Shown here in pieces: positions 21,297-33,186 of a stretch of DNA of 64,000 nucleotides (position 1 is the stretch's first letter; each line of letters begins with the position of its first letter). The notes beneath the pieces were generated by a model, which saw only the letters and a list, made by a program, of their open reading frames with translations, did no database searches and was not told the DNA's origin. The DNA lies in NCBI GenBank assembly GCA_963556145.1, contig OY744465.1, positions 3,038,001 to 3,102,000 on the forward strand. Direction: 5' to 3'. Position numbers and translations under genes: made by a program. Origin of the DNA: Hygrocybe punicea. Taxonomy: Eukaryota > Basidiomycota > Agaricomycetes > Agaricales > Hygrophoraceae.

Positions 21297-24200
21297 GTGG
21301 GTGGTGGCAAAAAACCTGTTTTTACCATATCAGAACTTGGATTAAAATCTTTTCCACTTCATCAAGGCAAAACAGGACGTTATACATTTAAATCATACAT
21401 ATCTAAGCAGGATATGACTCTTCAGAATTTTTCTAATGATTTTCTTATAGTATTGGACATTTCACTAGCAATTTTAGTTGACAAATTAACCATTGCAAAT
21501 CTTAAATTCATTGCTGCGTGTCATTCCATTTATTTGCCAGCAAAAATGAAACATGCAGAAATTCAAACTGAAATTGTAAATCACAAGTGCATTAACTGTT
21601 CTTCTTATGTTTCAGTATTTGAGTTTACAGATGAGCTAGAGATACTGGCGAAAAAGAGTACAGCTAACATTGAAGCTGTAAAATGATCACACAATAAAAA
21701 CATTGACAAATATTACCAGCAGAATCTTTTCGCTATTCAAAAATACAATAAAAATAATGTTGTGAAGCATCAGCAACAAAATCTTGCAGCTGTTCAAAGA
21801 CATAACTTGGAACATCCTGAGAAGCATCACCGAAAAAATATTGCAGCTGTTCAAAAATACAACTTGGAAAACCCAGAAAAACATCAGCAACAAAATAATG
21901 CAGCTGTTCAAAGATATAAATTGGAACATCCTGAGCAACATCAGCAACAAAATAATGCAGCTGTTCAAAGATATAAATTGGAACATCCTGAACAACATCA
22001 GCAACAAAATATTGCAGCTGTGAACAGATATAAATCAGAACATCCACATAAATACCAGCAACAGAATCTTGTAGCAGTTCAAAAATATTGCTTGGAACAT
22101 CCAGAGAGATGTCAACAACAAAACCTCGCCGCTGTTCAAAGATATTCATCTGATGATTCAGAGAAATATATACTTTTTAATCAAAAAGCAGTTCAAAATT
22201 TTCGTCACAATAATCCTGACAAATACAAACAGCAAAATCAAATTGCAGCACAGTCCTACAGAGACAAAGAAGAATTTCCTCCTTTACCTCCATCTCAATC
22301 CTTGCAACACACTATTATATCAAACTTTTGTAGAGAAAGTAGTCCAAATGAATTTACAGAAGCAGGTTGTGCAGTTTGTGGACGATTAACAACTGTTCAA
22401 AATTTATCACAATTATCCTCACTTGATTTAGATTTAACTTTGTTAATACAACCTTCTGCTATACAACAAGAACATTTTTCAGTTGAAAATCCAATGCAAT
22501 GCATTGATAAACCAATTTTAATTGATAGTTTAGATAATATATGCAATTCATGTCAAAAGTCATTGAAGAATGGAAAACAACCTCTTCATGCACTTGCAAA
22601 TGGTCTGTGGATTGGTGATGTGCCAGCAGCTTTACAAAATCTATCATATGCTGAACAGTTGATGATTGCAAGGGTTAGACACAATAGATGCATTGTCAGA
22701 GTCTCTTCAGGCATGCACAAGATGAGAGCCAATGTAATTACATTTGCAAATCCAGTTCCAAAACTATATAATATTTTGCCACCTCCAGCTGATGAATTAG
22801 ATGAAGCTCTGGCCTTTATTTACACTGGTCCATGCAAACCAACCAAGTCTGACTTTGAAAGAACACCTCTGCTTGTTAGGAGAAACAAAGTAGCCAATGC
22901 TTTGAATTGGCTAAAGTTAAATCACTGTGATTACTTTGACTTGGAAATATCGCAAGAGAATTTAAATCAATATCCTGAAAATGATATACCAGTGGTTGTT
23001 GATTACCGCCAGTTATTCACCAACAAAAGTCCAGAATCAACTGCAGTTCATGATATGGAAACTGAAGAAGGAACAGAAACTGGCAAATGTCCATTTGTTG
23101 TTCATGGCTTGACTGGTGAGGAATATTCAACCAAGAGTGTCAAAGCATTAAAGGCCATTGCTTTGAAACATTTGAAGAGCAACCGCATGGTGCTTGCTAT
23201 TGGACATGACAAAGATCCACAGTCAATCTATGGCAACCCACAGTTATTTCCACAAATGATGCCTTGGCTGTTTCCATATGGACTTGGTGGTATTGGAAAT
23301 AATATAAAGCAAGGATCTCTGTCTGATATTGCACATAAAAGACATTTGTTAATGTACTATGACAAGCGTTTTCAGAGAGACCCACACTTTCCATTGATTG
23401 CATTTAATCATGAACAAATCAAACAGGCAACTACTGGAGGCTATTTATTGGCTGAGAAAGTAAAGTTTGATCAGATATCCCAGAGGCTCATGGATGTCGA
23501 TGTTGGTGTTCTGAATTACATCTCCAGAAAGATGGAAGAGGGTGTACATGTCAAACCTGACACTGATGAGGAAAAGCTTTGTTTCCAGCTTATCAAAGAC
23601 ATTGACCATGTTGGAAGTCATGTACAAGGATCTTTGACAAATAAAAAATACATGAGAAATGAAATCTGGGCTCTGATGTCATTCTGTGGGGCCCCATCTT
23701 GGTTTATCACCTTTTCACCTGCAGATATCATGCATCCACTATGTTTATATTTTGCTGACACCAAAGAGGAGTTTTCCCCAAACTTGCGAGACTACGATGA
23801 GAGATACAGACTTATTGCCCAAAATCCCATGGCTGGTGCAAGATTCTTTCATTTTATGGTTAAGTTATTTATCAAACATGTGCTCGGAGCTGGATCAAAT
23901 CACTCTGGAATTTATGGGGATACACATGCATATTATGGTGCTGTTGAACAGCAAGGACGATTAACTCTTCATATGCATATGATGTTATGGCTCAAAGCAT
24001 GCCTGTCACCACAAGAGATCAGAGATAGAATCATGGATCCCAACTCAGACTTCCAAAAAAGATTTGTTGAATATCTTGAAAGTGTTCATATTGGTGAATT
24101 TATGACTGGCAAAATGGATGACATAAGAGCCAATGTCAATGCTCAATCCATGAAAAAAGGTTACAAAGATCCAACTCAAACCTTGCCTGAAACACGACCT

Positions 24201-24373
24201 CCTCTGTGCAGTGACAAACATGAAGACATTGAAGATCAATCTGGATGCATTGAATGCAAGAATGTTGAGTCATGGTGGGACCGATTCAGAAACACTGTGG
24301 ATGATTTGATACTTCACTCCAATGTTCATAATTGTGGCAGATACAAGTCTAATGCTGAAAAAGTCAACAGAAA
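21297..24373 (+). pseudogene. Helitron B N-terminal half: SAP-like, 19-residue repeats, DUF6570-like, Rep
   Basis: The first block (21297-21686) holds KLTIANLKFIAACHSI and a CxxC (CINCSS), then ends in TGA where Helitron C has CAA; the same frame resumes at once. From 21640 to about 22260 there are about ten 19-residue units (RYKLEHPEQHQQQNNAAVQ type). The DUF6570-like domain follows (AEQLMIARVRHNRCIVRVS), then the Rep domain with YYDKRFQRDPHFPLIAFNH, PSWFITFSPAD and the HUH-type LTLHMHMMLWLKA near 23965. The frame runs into the hAT insertion at 24374. Apart from the TGA and the insertion this half is open, so decay is recent. Confidence 0.85.
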
Positions 24374-25403
24374 TAGTGTTGCCGTAGTTCGGTTCCGAAC
24401 CTAGCCGAACCCGGTTCAAACCCTGAACCGAACCCTAGGTTCAGTCTAAGTTCAGCCAAGTGCTGAACCGGACCGTGGGTTCAGTTCCGGGTTTCGAGGC
24501 CTGCCGGATTTCCTGAACGGCTCCAAACCGCGTCCAAACCGCGAACGCGGATATTTTTAAGGTATTTATTTCATTTATTTTTCGCATTCCTTTACTTACT
24601 TTTTCGTGTTAAACGGTATCATGTGACCGTTGTAGTAGGTAGTCACGTGACTGTTGGATTACCTAGTTTAGTCATGTAGTAGATAGTCATCCTTATCCTA
24701 CGAGATCCCTGCTTTCCTTGAGCCTGCGACTAGCTCAGGACTCCCCTGCCTAGTCCACCGTTACAGGTAGCTTTCTTCACCAACACGCAACAACGCAAGG
24801 CCAATGAACGTGACACAATGTCGCGTTCATGAACACAGGTACGTATTTTACTTTCCTGAACTTTACTAATGTTGCCTGCTACAGGAAGCTCAACCGCAAC
24901 CGCAGTGTGACCACACCCACGGCCGCGAGATGACCCCCCAACACCAACCCAATGCCAACGGACGCGCGACAGCTGCAACACCACCACCACCACCACCACC
25001 AGCGGCGGCAACAACAACGGCAACGACAACCACGACGGCCAGCAGCAGCAGCAGCAATGCCGGCAGCAGCAGCGCTGGCAATGCCACGCAGGGACCACGG
25101 GACAAGACCCCCCGTCCCTCCACATCCCTTGGGGACACCGGAGGGCTCCCCCACACCCATCTACCTCGCGAAGTGCAGCGCCGTATCTATTGATACGCGC
25201 CTGCCATTCGCAAGGAGAACGGACGGGGTGAGCCCACCTCGGTCTGGGTTTCAGACCGCGTCTGAACCCAGACCGAACGCGAAGAGACGGTTCGATGCCG
25301 TCTGGGTCCGGGTGTGGCCATGCGCCAAACCGGACCCGAAGTTCAGTTCGCGGTTCCGCCAAAAAGGGTCGGAACCGGACCGAACTGAACTTCGGCAACA
25401 CTA
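24374..25403 (+). mobile_element. Non-autonomous hAT-type element, 1030 bp (hAT-1)
   Basis: The ends are TAGTGTTGCCGTAGTTCGG and the inverse of TAGTGTTGCCGAAGTTCAG. The 8-bp duplication AACAGAAA flanks it at 24366-24373 and 25404-25411. Removing it restores the Helitron Rep reading frame. Subterminal regions are dense in GGTTC/GAACC. The interior has a GTACGT...CTACAG intron-like segment near 24839-24885 and a His/Pro/Ala-rich CCACCA tract near 24980, perhaps captured host sequence. No transposase is present. Confidence 0.9.
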
Positions 25404-25411
25404 AACAGAAA

Positions 25412-26672
25412 AGACAGACCCACCTGCATGAACAAACATGGGAAATGCAAAGCTAGATTTTCAAGACCATTGTTTGAATCTACTCAAGTTGATCCAAAGA
25501 CCGGTGCACTGAATGTGAAAAAGGGTGAAGCATGGATCAACACATTAACCCCACTTGTAACATTTCTATTACGCTGCAACTCTGATATCACAAGTCTTCT
25601 ATCTGGCACAGCCATCGAGGCCATTGTGGCATATATATATGACTATATAACTAAACCAGGGCTGAAAACTTATAGCATATTTGATACTATCAGAAGTGTA
25701 TTTGACAGAAATTCTGAGATGCTTGGTGGATCAATGCAGAGAAAAGAAAAAGCTAGAAAATTAATCACACAAATTATCAATACATTAACAGCCAAACTGG
25801 AAATAGGTGGACCCATGTCAGCTCTATATTTGCTGGGCAATCCTGATCATTACACCAGCCACAAGTTTATTCCTGTGTATTGGAAAAATTATGTCAGAGA
25901 AGTGTTGAATGCTTGGAAAACAGACAGTGATATGGAAATATCAAGTGAGCCAGACAGAGTAGTCCTCCGAAATCAGCAAGGCACTTTTGTTGGAACATCA
26001 ATGGTTCATGATTACATTTACAGACCACAAATGTTTGAACATGTCAATCTATATGAATGGATTCAATGTGCCAAAAAAGTTAAAATCCAAATACAAATAG
26101 TTCACGATGAAATTCACAGTGAAGATGAATTACTTTTAGAGTCAGCATTACAAAATGCAGCTAATGCTTATTGTTTTGAAGCATCAGCTATGACTCACTG
26201 TGAAACTGATGTTGATTCTTCTGATGATCTCAACATTGATGGGGATAACACTTTATTTGATCATGACAATGATGATCATGCAGATGAAACAAACAGTATG
26301 CATTCTGAAAATATAGAACAGATATTGTTCCTGCAAGATCATCCACTTTATGAAACACATTGCATTAACTTCAATGAACAATATCATTTGGTTCCAAATT
26401 TCATTGGCGGTTCACTTCCCAGACGTGACAGAGGAGATAGAGAATATTATTGTACAACCATGTTAACTTTGTTCAAACCATGGAGATCTGGTCATAACTT
26501 GAAATTAGGGGACCAATCTTGGGATGAAGCATTTGACACTCATGAATTTACAAAAAGACAAATACAAATAATGGACCATTTTAATTTGAGATATGAATGT
26601 AATGATGCTAGAGATGACTTGTCAGCACAACTCGAAAGGGGTTACCAGATGGCACATGCCCACAGTTTATGA
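25412..26672 (+). pseudogene. Helitron B Rep C-terminal part with the two-tyrosine motif
   Basis: After the hAT element the protein resumes with CMNKHGKCKARFSRPLFES, then LLRCNSDITSLLSGTAIEA and IVAYIYDYITKPGLKTYS near 25630. This is the YxxxY pair expected to nick and join DNA in Helitron Rep. It continues with YLLGNPDHYTSHKFIPVYW and an acidic linker (DSSDDLNIDGDNTLFDHDND). The frame ends at the TGA at 26670-26672, which overlaps the ATG of the helicase block (ATGA). It was one protein with the block before the hAT element; whether the helicase was ever separate is unclear. Confidence 0.8.
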
Positions 26673-29562
26673 CTGGTGACATGATATCACATCTTGATGA
26701 TGACTACAGTCAAAATGGTGAAGACATAGATTATGCAGCAGATGGTCAAGATGGTCAAGATGGAGAATATCATCTAAACAAATGCACTGACCTTGGAAGT
26801 CATGGCAGATTGATCAAAGCACAAATGGAATCTACAGAAAATGTTGTTAGAAACGTGGGTTGGTTGGATGCCTGTCCAGAAGGCAATGTAGCAGTGAACA
26901 TAAATCCACTTGATGTGGAAGTGCATAAGTCAGCATCTCAATGGAAATCTGCAGTTCAAGACAAAAGACAACAAATTCTTGAAGAACGTAACCAGAATAT
27001 TCCTTCAAAGTCACATAAACATGGCAAACAATATTCAGACCCCAATGAAAATAATGTGATGGTTGTTGACCAGTCATACTTTATGCACAATTTCAAAGCA
27101 GAGAATGCACACAGACAGCTGTTGATTGACACTACTGTTCAAACATTTCACTTGAATACAGAACAAGATAGGGCATTTAGAATTATTGCAAATCATGCTT
27201 CATCATGTAGTGAACAACTAAAAATGCATATTGGAGGCATGGCTGGTACTGGAAAATCACAAGTGATCAAAGCTGTTGTTGATTTTTTTAAAGCTGCAAA
27301 TGAGTCTTACAAATTTGTTATCCTTGGTCCAACTGGAACATCGGCTGCATTACAGAATGGTTCCACATATCATTACTTCTTAGGCATTAATCCAAACTCG
27401 TCTGGCAAAAATGAAGCCACCAACATTGCTCAGCTCAAGGCCAGATTAGAAGGAGTTGACTACATATTCATTGATGAGGTTTCAATGATATCTTGCCATG
27501 ACTTGTATAAAATCAGTGCTAAACTTGCGAAAGCAACAAACATTCATGACCTGCCATTTGGTGGGATAAACATGATATTTGCTGGAGACTTTGGACAATT
27601 GCCACCTGTTGGAGGATCAGCATTGTATAGTGGAACAGTTGGCACACAAGCACATTCTGGATTAACACCATATGCTCAGGAAACCGCTGTTGGCAAAGCG
27701 CTTTGGCATCAGGTAACAACAGTTGTTATTCTCAGAGAAAACATGAGACAAAAGACCCAAACTCCCCAAGATGCAATATTCAGAACTGCATTGGTCAATA
27801 TGCGATATGGAAAGTGTACTCCAAATGACATTATATTTTTGAGAAGCCGGATTGCAGGAAAAAGACCTGATCAACCTAATGTTGCCTCTAAGAATTTCAG
27901 AAATGTCCCAATCATCTGTGGCATTCACTCTCAAAAGGATCAGATCAATTTGCTTGGCTGTGAAAGATTTGCAAAAGACACAAACCAGAAATTAATCAAC
28001 TTTTATTCTATTGATAGATGGAGAAAGGAAAAGGATGCATCTATAAGAAATAAATCAAAAGGCAAATCAAAAGCACTTCATGAATCTGGTGAGATAGACT
28101 TTGATACTCAAAGAGAAATATGGAAGGTGCACCATGGTGGAACAGAAAATTTTGCTGGTAAATTATCCTTGTGTGTTGGAATGCCAGTCATGCTTAGAAA
28201 CAATGATGCAACTGAACTTTGCATTACCAAGGGACAAGAAGGATTTGTTGTTGGTTGGCAGTCATCAAAAGCTGATCATGGAAAGCATGTACTGGACACA
28301 GTGTTCGTTGAGCTTCTGAATCCACCAAAGCTTGTGCAGATTCCTTCTCTGCCAGACAATGTTGTTCCGATTGTGAAAAACACCAAGACAGTTCAGTGTG
28401 TATTTCCAAGTGATTTAAAAGAGAGGATAGAAAGACAACAGGTTTGGGTTTTGCCAAACTTTGCAATGACTGCACATGCCGCTCAAGGAAAGACAAGACC
28501 ATATAATGTTGTGCATCTAAACAGCTGCTTTTCACACATGGCATATTATTCATCATTGTCTAGAAGCGCTACTGCATCTGGCACTGTAATAATACAAGGA
28601 TTTGACAATAGAATGATCACAAGAGGATGCTCTGGATATCTTAGACAAGAGTTTAGGGAACAAGAACTGCTTGATGACATCACTAGAATGAGATATGAAG
28701 GCACATTGCCAGAACATATTGTACAAGATGTCCGGTCATCAATGATTCAAAAGTTTCAACAATGGAAAGGCACTGGATATGTTCCGTCTAAAACTGATGC
28801 AGCTTTGAAGTGGTCAGAAAGTGATCCCCTGGTGATTGCTCCTGTGGAAGTCAGTCCATGGCACATCATTGAGAAGAACAAAAATAAGCAAGCAACTATG
28901 TCAATTTCTACTCCTTTTATCCCTGCCAAAGGATCTGTTCCACTTTTGTCCAGGAAGCATTTGATTGAACCTTGTGAACTGCCAACAGCTAAGAGACAAC
29001 GAACAGATATGTCAGCTTCCCCAGCAGGTTTGCCATGGGATGAAAACAATTACAGTTGTGCATATGATTCTATCCTGGTTATATTGTTTGATCTCTGGAA
29101 GGAAAACCATGTAGCATGGTCTGAAGTATTTCATGATATGAATGATTATCTGGCTACTTTATCTGATGGCTTCTCAGATATATTGAAAGGCAATATGACA
29201 TTTGTGCAACTCAGATATGAATTAAGGGCTATTTTGCATGATGAGCATCCTGAGACATATTTAATGGGACCTGTTGGAATTAGTGTTGCAACTCTAGCCA
29301 TGGAGCTTTTACACGTGGACACTGCAGTCACATCTTCTCAGCATCAATGTACAAGGTGTAAATTTGCTGAAAAACCAGTGGATAATCAACTTGGTTATGT
29401 TTTACATGGAGAAACTTCAGTTCAAGGGTCTACTATGAATTGGATTGAAACATTGTCTCAACAAACACGTAGAAGGTGTCCTAAGTGTCAATCTGCTATG
29501 CAACAAATCTTATTCTACAATAAAGTGCCACCTGTGCTTGTTTTGGAATATCCACTCATGGA
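26669..29562 (+). pseudogene. Helitron B PIF1-like helicase with truncated ubiquitin-peptidase-like C-terminus
   Basis: About 965 codons are open. The PIF1/RecD-type helicase shows Walker A GGMAGTGKSQ (about residue 190), Walker B FIDEVSMIS, FAGDFGQLPPVGG and the C-terminal TAHAAQGKTRP, in the expected order; it would unwind DNA during rolling-circle transposition. Near residue 790 a second domain begins with WDENNYSCAYDS, resembling the Cys box of ubiquitin-specific peptidases, followed by two CxxC pairs (CTRCKF, CPKCQS). It stops at LVLEYPLM where an HLE begins at 29563, losing the His/Asp part that Helitron C keeps. Helicase motifs look intact; only the end is lost. Confidence 0.85.
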
Positions 29563-30724
29563 CTTGTTTAGTGGGCCAGTGCTGCGCATAGCATGAACGA
29601 GTTCTTTTTTCCCCTCCTCACTTTCATGATGAGTTAAACAATAACATTAAATTGCATAAAGCATGTTACATGTGGTATAAGACATATAGTATATGTTGTA
29701 TATTGATAAGCCCACCTCTCACCATAGCAACATAAAAAGTAGAAAAAATAAAACTACATGGTGTGTCTTGAGTGTTCATTGACCTTCTCTCCTACTGTCA
29801 TGTATTCTTTGCTTCATTATTCTGCAATATTCTTAGCCAAAAGAGAGAGCAACAGGTCAACTGTCAAATACAACTGCCTCTAAACAGCATAATAACAATT
29901 GACTTACATTTGCTCAACCCTACTCCTCTATAACCTTGCTGCACAACAGATGATAATATGAAGACAGTTATGCTTGAGTGGGCCAATGTTGCATATGGCA
30001 TGAACAAAGTCTCGTTTCTGTCACTGGATTTTTATTTGTATGATTATTACAAACATCGATAAGTGATTTTGCTTGAAATCTATAATTAGCATATAATACA
30101 TACAGCGATATCACATTGAATTATATGTTTGAAGTAAAAATATCATTATATCATCTGAGTTATACTAATTTCGGCTTATATGGCTGATATATCTATATAT
30201 AGTAACGGTGGTCACATGTGACTATGACTCCTGTGATCACCTCAAAATTTAGCATATATGGTGTAAAATTGCCTTATATGGTTAGACTGGTCACATGTGA
30301 CTGTCACCATTGTGATCAGCAAAAAATTTGCTATATAATATCAAAAATTACCTGATATGGTTAGACTAGTCACAAGTGACTGTCACGTCTGACCCGAAAT
30401 GTTAATATTAGTCAGCAGTTCGATTTTCAGCCGATTCTGATAAGAATTGAGACCAGTATGAATATTTTGAATATAATTGGAAGGTAATTTATCTTTTTTG
30501 CAACAACCTATATTTGGATGCTTATGTAAGCTTGTCCACACATGGCCCCAACTGTATTTGATTTTCCAGTATCAGAAGTAGAATCACATCTCTTGCCCAA
30601 AAAAAATTTCTCTATAGGTGATCAACTTTATTAATTAATCAATTAATTAATTAATTAATTACGAACCCTCACTGAACAAGGTCTCATAAAGAACGAGTCT
30701 TTTAATAAATTAAAAGAACTCGTA
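29563..30724 (-). mobile_element. HLE copy 4, 1162 bp, left palindrome arm
   Basis: On the minus strand it runs from TACGAGTTC to CACTAAACAAG, flanked by T on both sides. It cuts the Helitron B peptidase-like domain. It shares with copy 5 a private variant, GCATAGCATGAAC, where other copies have GCATGGCATGAAC. Confidence 0.8.
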
Positions 30725-32235
30725 ACATAGAATGTATGATTCCAAATTCCAACAATGTTCATATATACTATGATTATTCTTGTTATACATTACACAAACA
30801 AATTAGTGCAGATTATGTAGAATAAATAATGTACATTAAATGATTGAATAGAACCCAGAAGAACTCGTTCATGTCACGCTTGCGATGGCCCACTTCCCCA
30901 AGTTCTTGCAAGGTTTAGATGGGGGTGGGTTGTGATGAGAATATGGGAATATGGGTCTAAGTCCACGTTCTCATCATTGTCATTGGTGCTGGATACTTTG
31001 TGAACAACATCTGCGTGAAGTGTCAAGAGCCAGGACATGGGAATGCGCTACATTCACTCATGTTCCTTCATTGTTGTTGATGCCTTTGCGAATGACATCT
31101 ACGTGTCAGTTGACACATCAGTGCTTGTTTGCAAGGTGTGAAGGTCAGTGGCAAGGAGGATATGGGAATGTGGGCTACACCCATGTTGCCGTCGTTGTTG
31201 CAGGGGCTTCATCACACATTCCGGGTGCTTTCATGCTAGATACCTAACAAATGTGTCTATGTTTCAGTTGACGCATCTGCTCATGTTTGCGAGGTGATGA
31301 GATGGATGGGATGGGATAGGATAGCAAACTTAGTAGACGATGCGAAGAGAATATGGGCACATACCTGGGCCAGTAGGTGGCGCATCACCCTCCCAGCTAT
31401 TTTCCATTGCCTTCTTCACCTCCAAGCCAGGTGTTGTGCCCACTGTTGTTGAGTAATGACCAAGTGACAGACAAAGTGATATATGCCACACCAACATAAA
31501 CATACATTTTGACTCTAAAATGTACTATGAATAAAATATATACTATGTAGAATATGTTTGGTAGTATACTATGATTAGCTGCAGCTTAGCTGCCTGCTAC
31601 AGCTAAAATTTCGAGGTAGCTGTAGCTGGTAGCTGGTCATTAGCCTTAGCAGGACCTTGGCAATGCCAAACAACTACATGATATAGTTAGGAATGATGAC
31701 ATAGAAGAGATGACTAAGATCAACAAATAACTACATACCAGGGTGAGATTACCATTTCCAACACATTCTCTAATTTTACATTTGTATAACTGTTAACAAC
31801 ATCAGCAATAGATTTCAATATGTATTCTGCTAAGCATGTGGAGCAGTCACATCTGACCATTCTACCTATGTTATGAAAGTTGATTTATTTATATTATTAA
31901 TTAAATTTGTAATGTTTGTTATTGCAGATTTTGTTTTAAATTATACAAACTTCAAATTGAAAGTTTTAAACACTTTATACAAATTCATGATTCATCTCAT
32001 CTACTTGTATAAGCTGTCCCTGTTCCATTGCTTCCTGAGCTTTCTGATATGCGGTAAGAATATGTGTTGCAAAGTTAATTGCAATACCCTGCCTCTCAAG
32101 TTCAGGTCTTGGAAGTGTTGTCCCATGTTTGTGAGAAGGTTGAATAGCCTTTGTAATGCATCAAAAAAATTTCTCTGAAAAAATGATAATAATAACTCAC
32201 TAGTAAAGTCCCAACATCATTCCGCATAACAACTT
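30725..32235. other. Left arm interior, no confident gene
   Basis: It includes an HLE-like 3' terminus (AAGAACTCGTTCATG ... CCCCAAG, about 30851-30903) without a matching 5' end, and an AGCTGCAGCTTAGC-rich block near 31575-31670 ending TTGGCAATGCC that may be a small hAT-like relict. On the minus strand near 31976-32128 a protein-like stretch (RPELERQGIAINFATHIL) is seen; its mirror is at 33296-33448. Nothing here is a supported gene. Confidence 0.45.
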
Positions 32236-32237
32236 TA

Positions 32238-33186
32238 CAGCCGTTTTTAATGATCTTGGCACTTTTTGAAAAATTTTGATTAAAAGAAATGATATGGACT
32301 TAGTGAAATTTTCTGTGCTGTATCTTGTATCTCATGAAATACTGCATGGATTAACATGGTTATAGAGGGAAAGTTGTACTGTTTCTTAAGGGCTATCTAC
32401 TTCTATAATTACATTTGGACAATATGTAGTATTTGGTGACTTGTAGATGAAACAAAGGTAAACCAGTACTTTTTGACACCCAAAATGATGTGGTCAAATT
32501 ATGGCATCAAATGAGCTCCTATGAAAAAGATGGTAGAGAGAAAATTGTTCACTTTTTCAAGGGCTAAACATACATATACCGTGTTTTTCTTTATTTTTGT
32601 CCTTTCAGGCAATATTTCATTTGTGCTATGTTTGTCCATGGTATGCTTGAAACGCCACAAGAATCATGATTANNNNNNNNNNNNNNNNNNNNNNNNNNNN
32701 NNNNNNNNNNNNNNNNNNNNNNNNNNNNNNNNNNNNNNNNNNNNNNNNNNNNNNNNNNNNNNNNNNNNNNNNATTACAAGCTCATAGGACAAACATAGCA
32801 CAAATGAAATATTGCCTGAAAGGACAAAAATAAAGAAAAACACGGTATATGTATGTTTAGCCCTTGAAAAAGTGAACAATTTTCTCTCTACCATCTTTTT
32901 CATAGGAGCTCATTTGATGCCATAATTTGACCACATCATTTTGGGTGTCAAAAAGTACTGGTTTACCTTTGTTTCATCTACAAGTCACCAAATACTACAT
33001 ATTGTCCAAATGTAATTATAGAAGTAGATAGCCCTTAAGAAACAGTACAACTTTCCCTCTATAACCATGTTAATCCATGCAGTATTTCATGAGATACAAG
33101 ATACAGCACAGAAAATTTCACTAAGTCCATATCATTTCTTTTAATCAAAATTTTTCAAAAAGTGCCAAGATCATTAAAAACGGCTG
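32238..33186. mobile_element. Second foldback element, apex of the palindrome, contains the N gap
   Basis: It is homologous to the foldback at 15042-15833 (shared TGCATGGATT..TGGTTATAGAGGGAAAG and ATGAGCTCCTATGAA blocks). The ends are CAGCCGTTTTTAATG and its inverse, flanked by TA. The loop is lost in the 100-N gap, and the loop-side sequences are not the ones expected from the intact copy. Confidence 0.7.
32673..32772. other. Assembly gap of 100 N
   Basis: Exactly 100 N at the centre of the palindrome, a conventional scaffold spacer. Its true size is unknown. Confidence 0.98.

Larger units (their letters stand above)
20851..29562 (+). mobile_element. Helitron B, nearly full-length coding region, interrupted by hAT-1
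   Basis: It holds the most complete Helitron protein in the window: SAP-like region, 19-residue repeats, DUF6570-like, Rep with HUH and two-tyrosine motifs, PIF1 helicase, and the start of a ubiquitin-peptidase-like domain. It is broken by a TGA at 21684, by a hAT insertion at 24374-25403, by a frame change at 26669, and by truncation at 29562 where the palindrome starts. Its termini are not identified. Confidence 0.85.

Noticed and set aside
29563..30724. HLE copies as canonical Helitrons or TIR transposons
   Set aside because: There is no TC start or CTRR end and no target duplication; the offset inverted repeat and T|T flanks fit Helentron/Helitron2 better.
30951..31247. 98-codon open frame present in both palindrome arms (30951-31247 and 34177-34473)
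   Set aside because: Its apparent conservation comes from the palindrome alone; the protein shows no recognisable motif.
32238..33186. The whole 6.3-kb palindrome as one giant foldback transposon
   Set aside because: The intact foldback at 15042-15833 ends at TA-flanked CAG termini, while here mirror symmetry continues beyond those ends into other elements, so the large palindrome is a separate event or an artefact.
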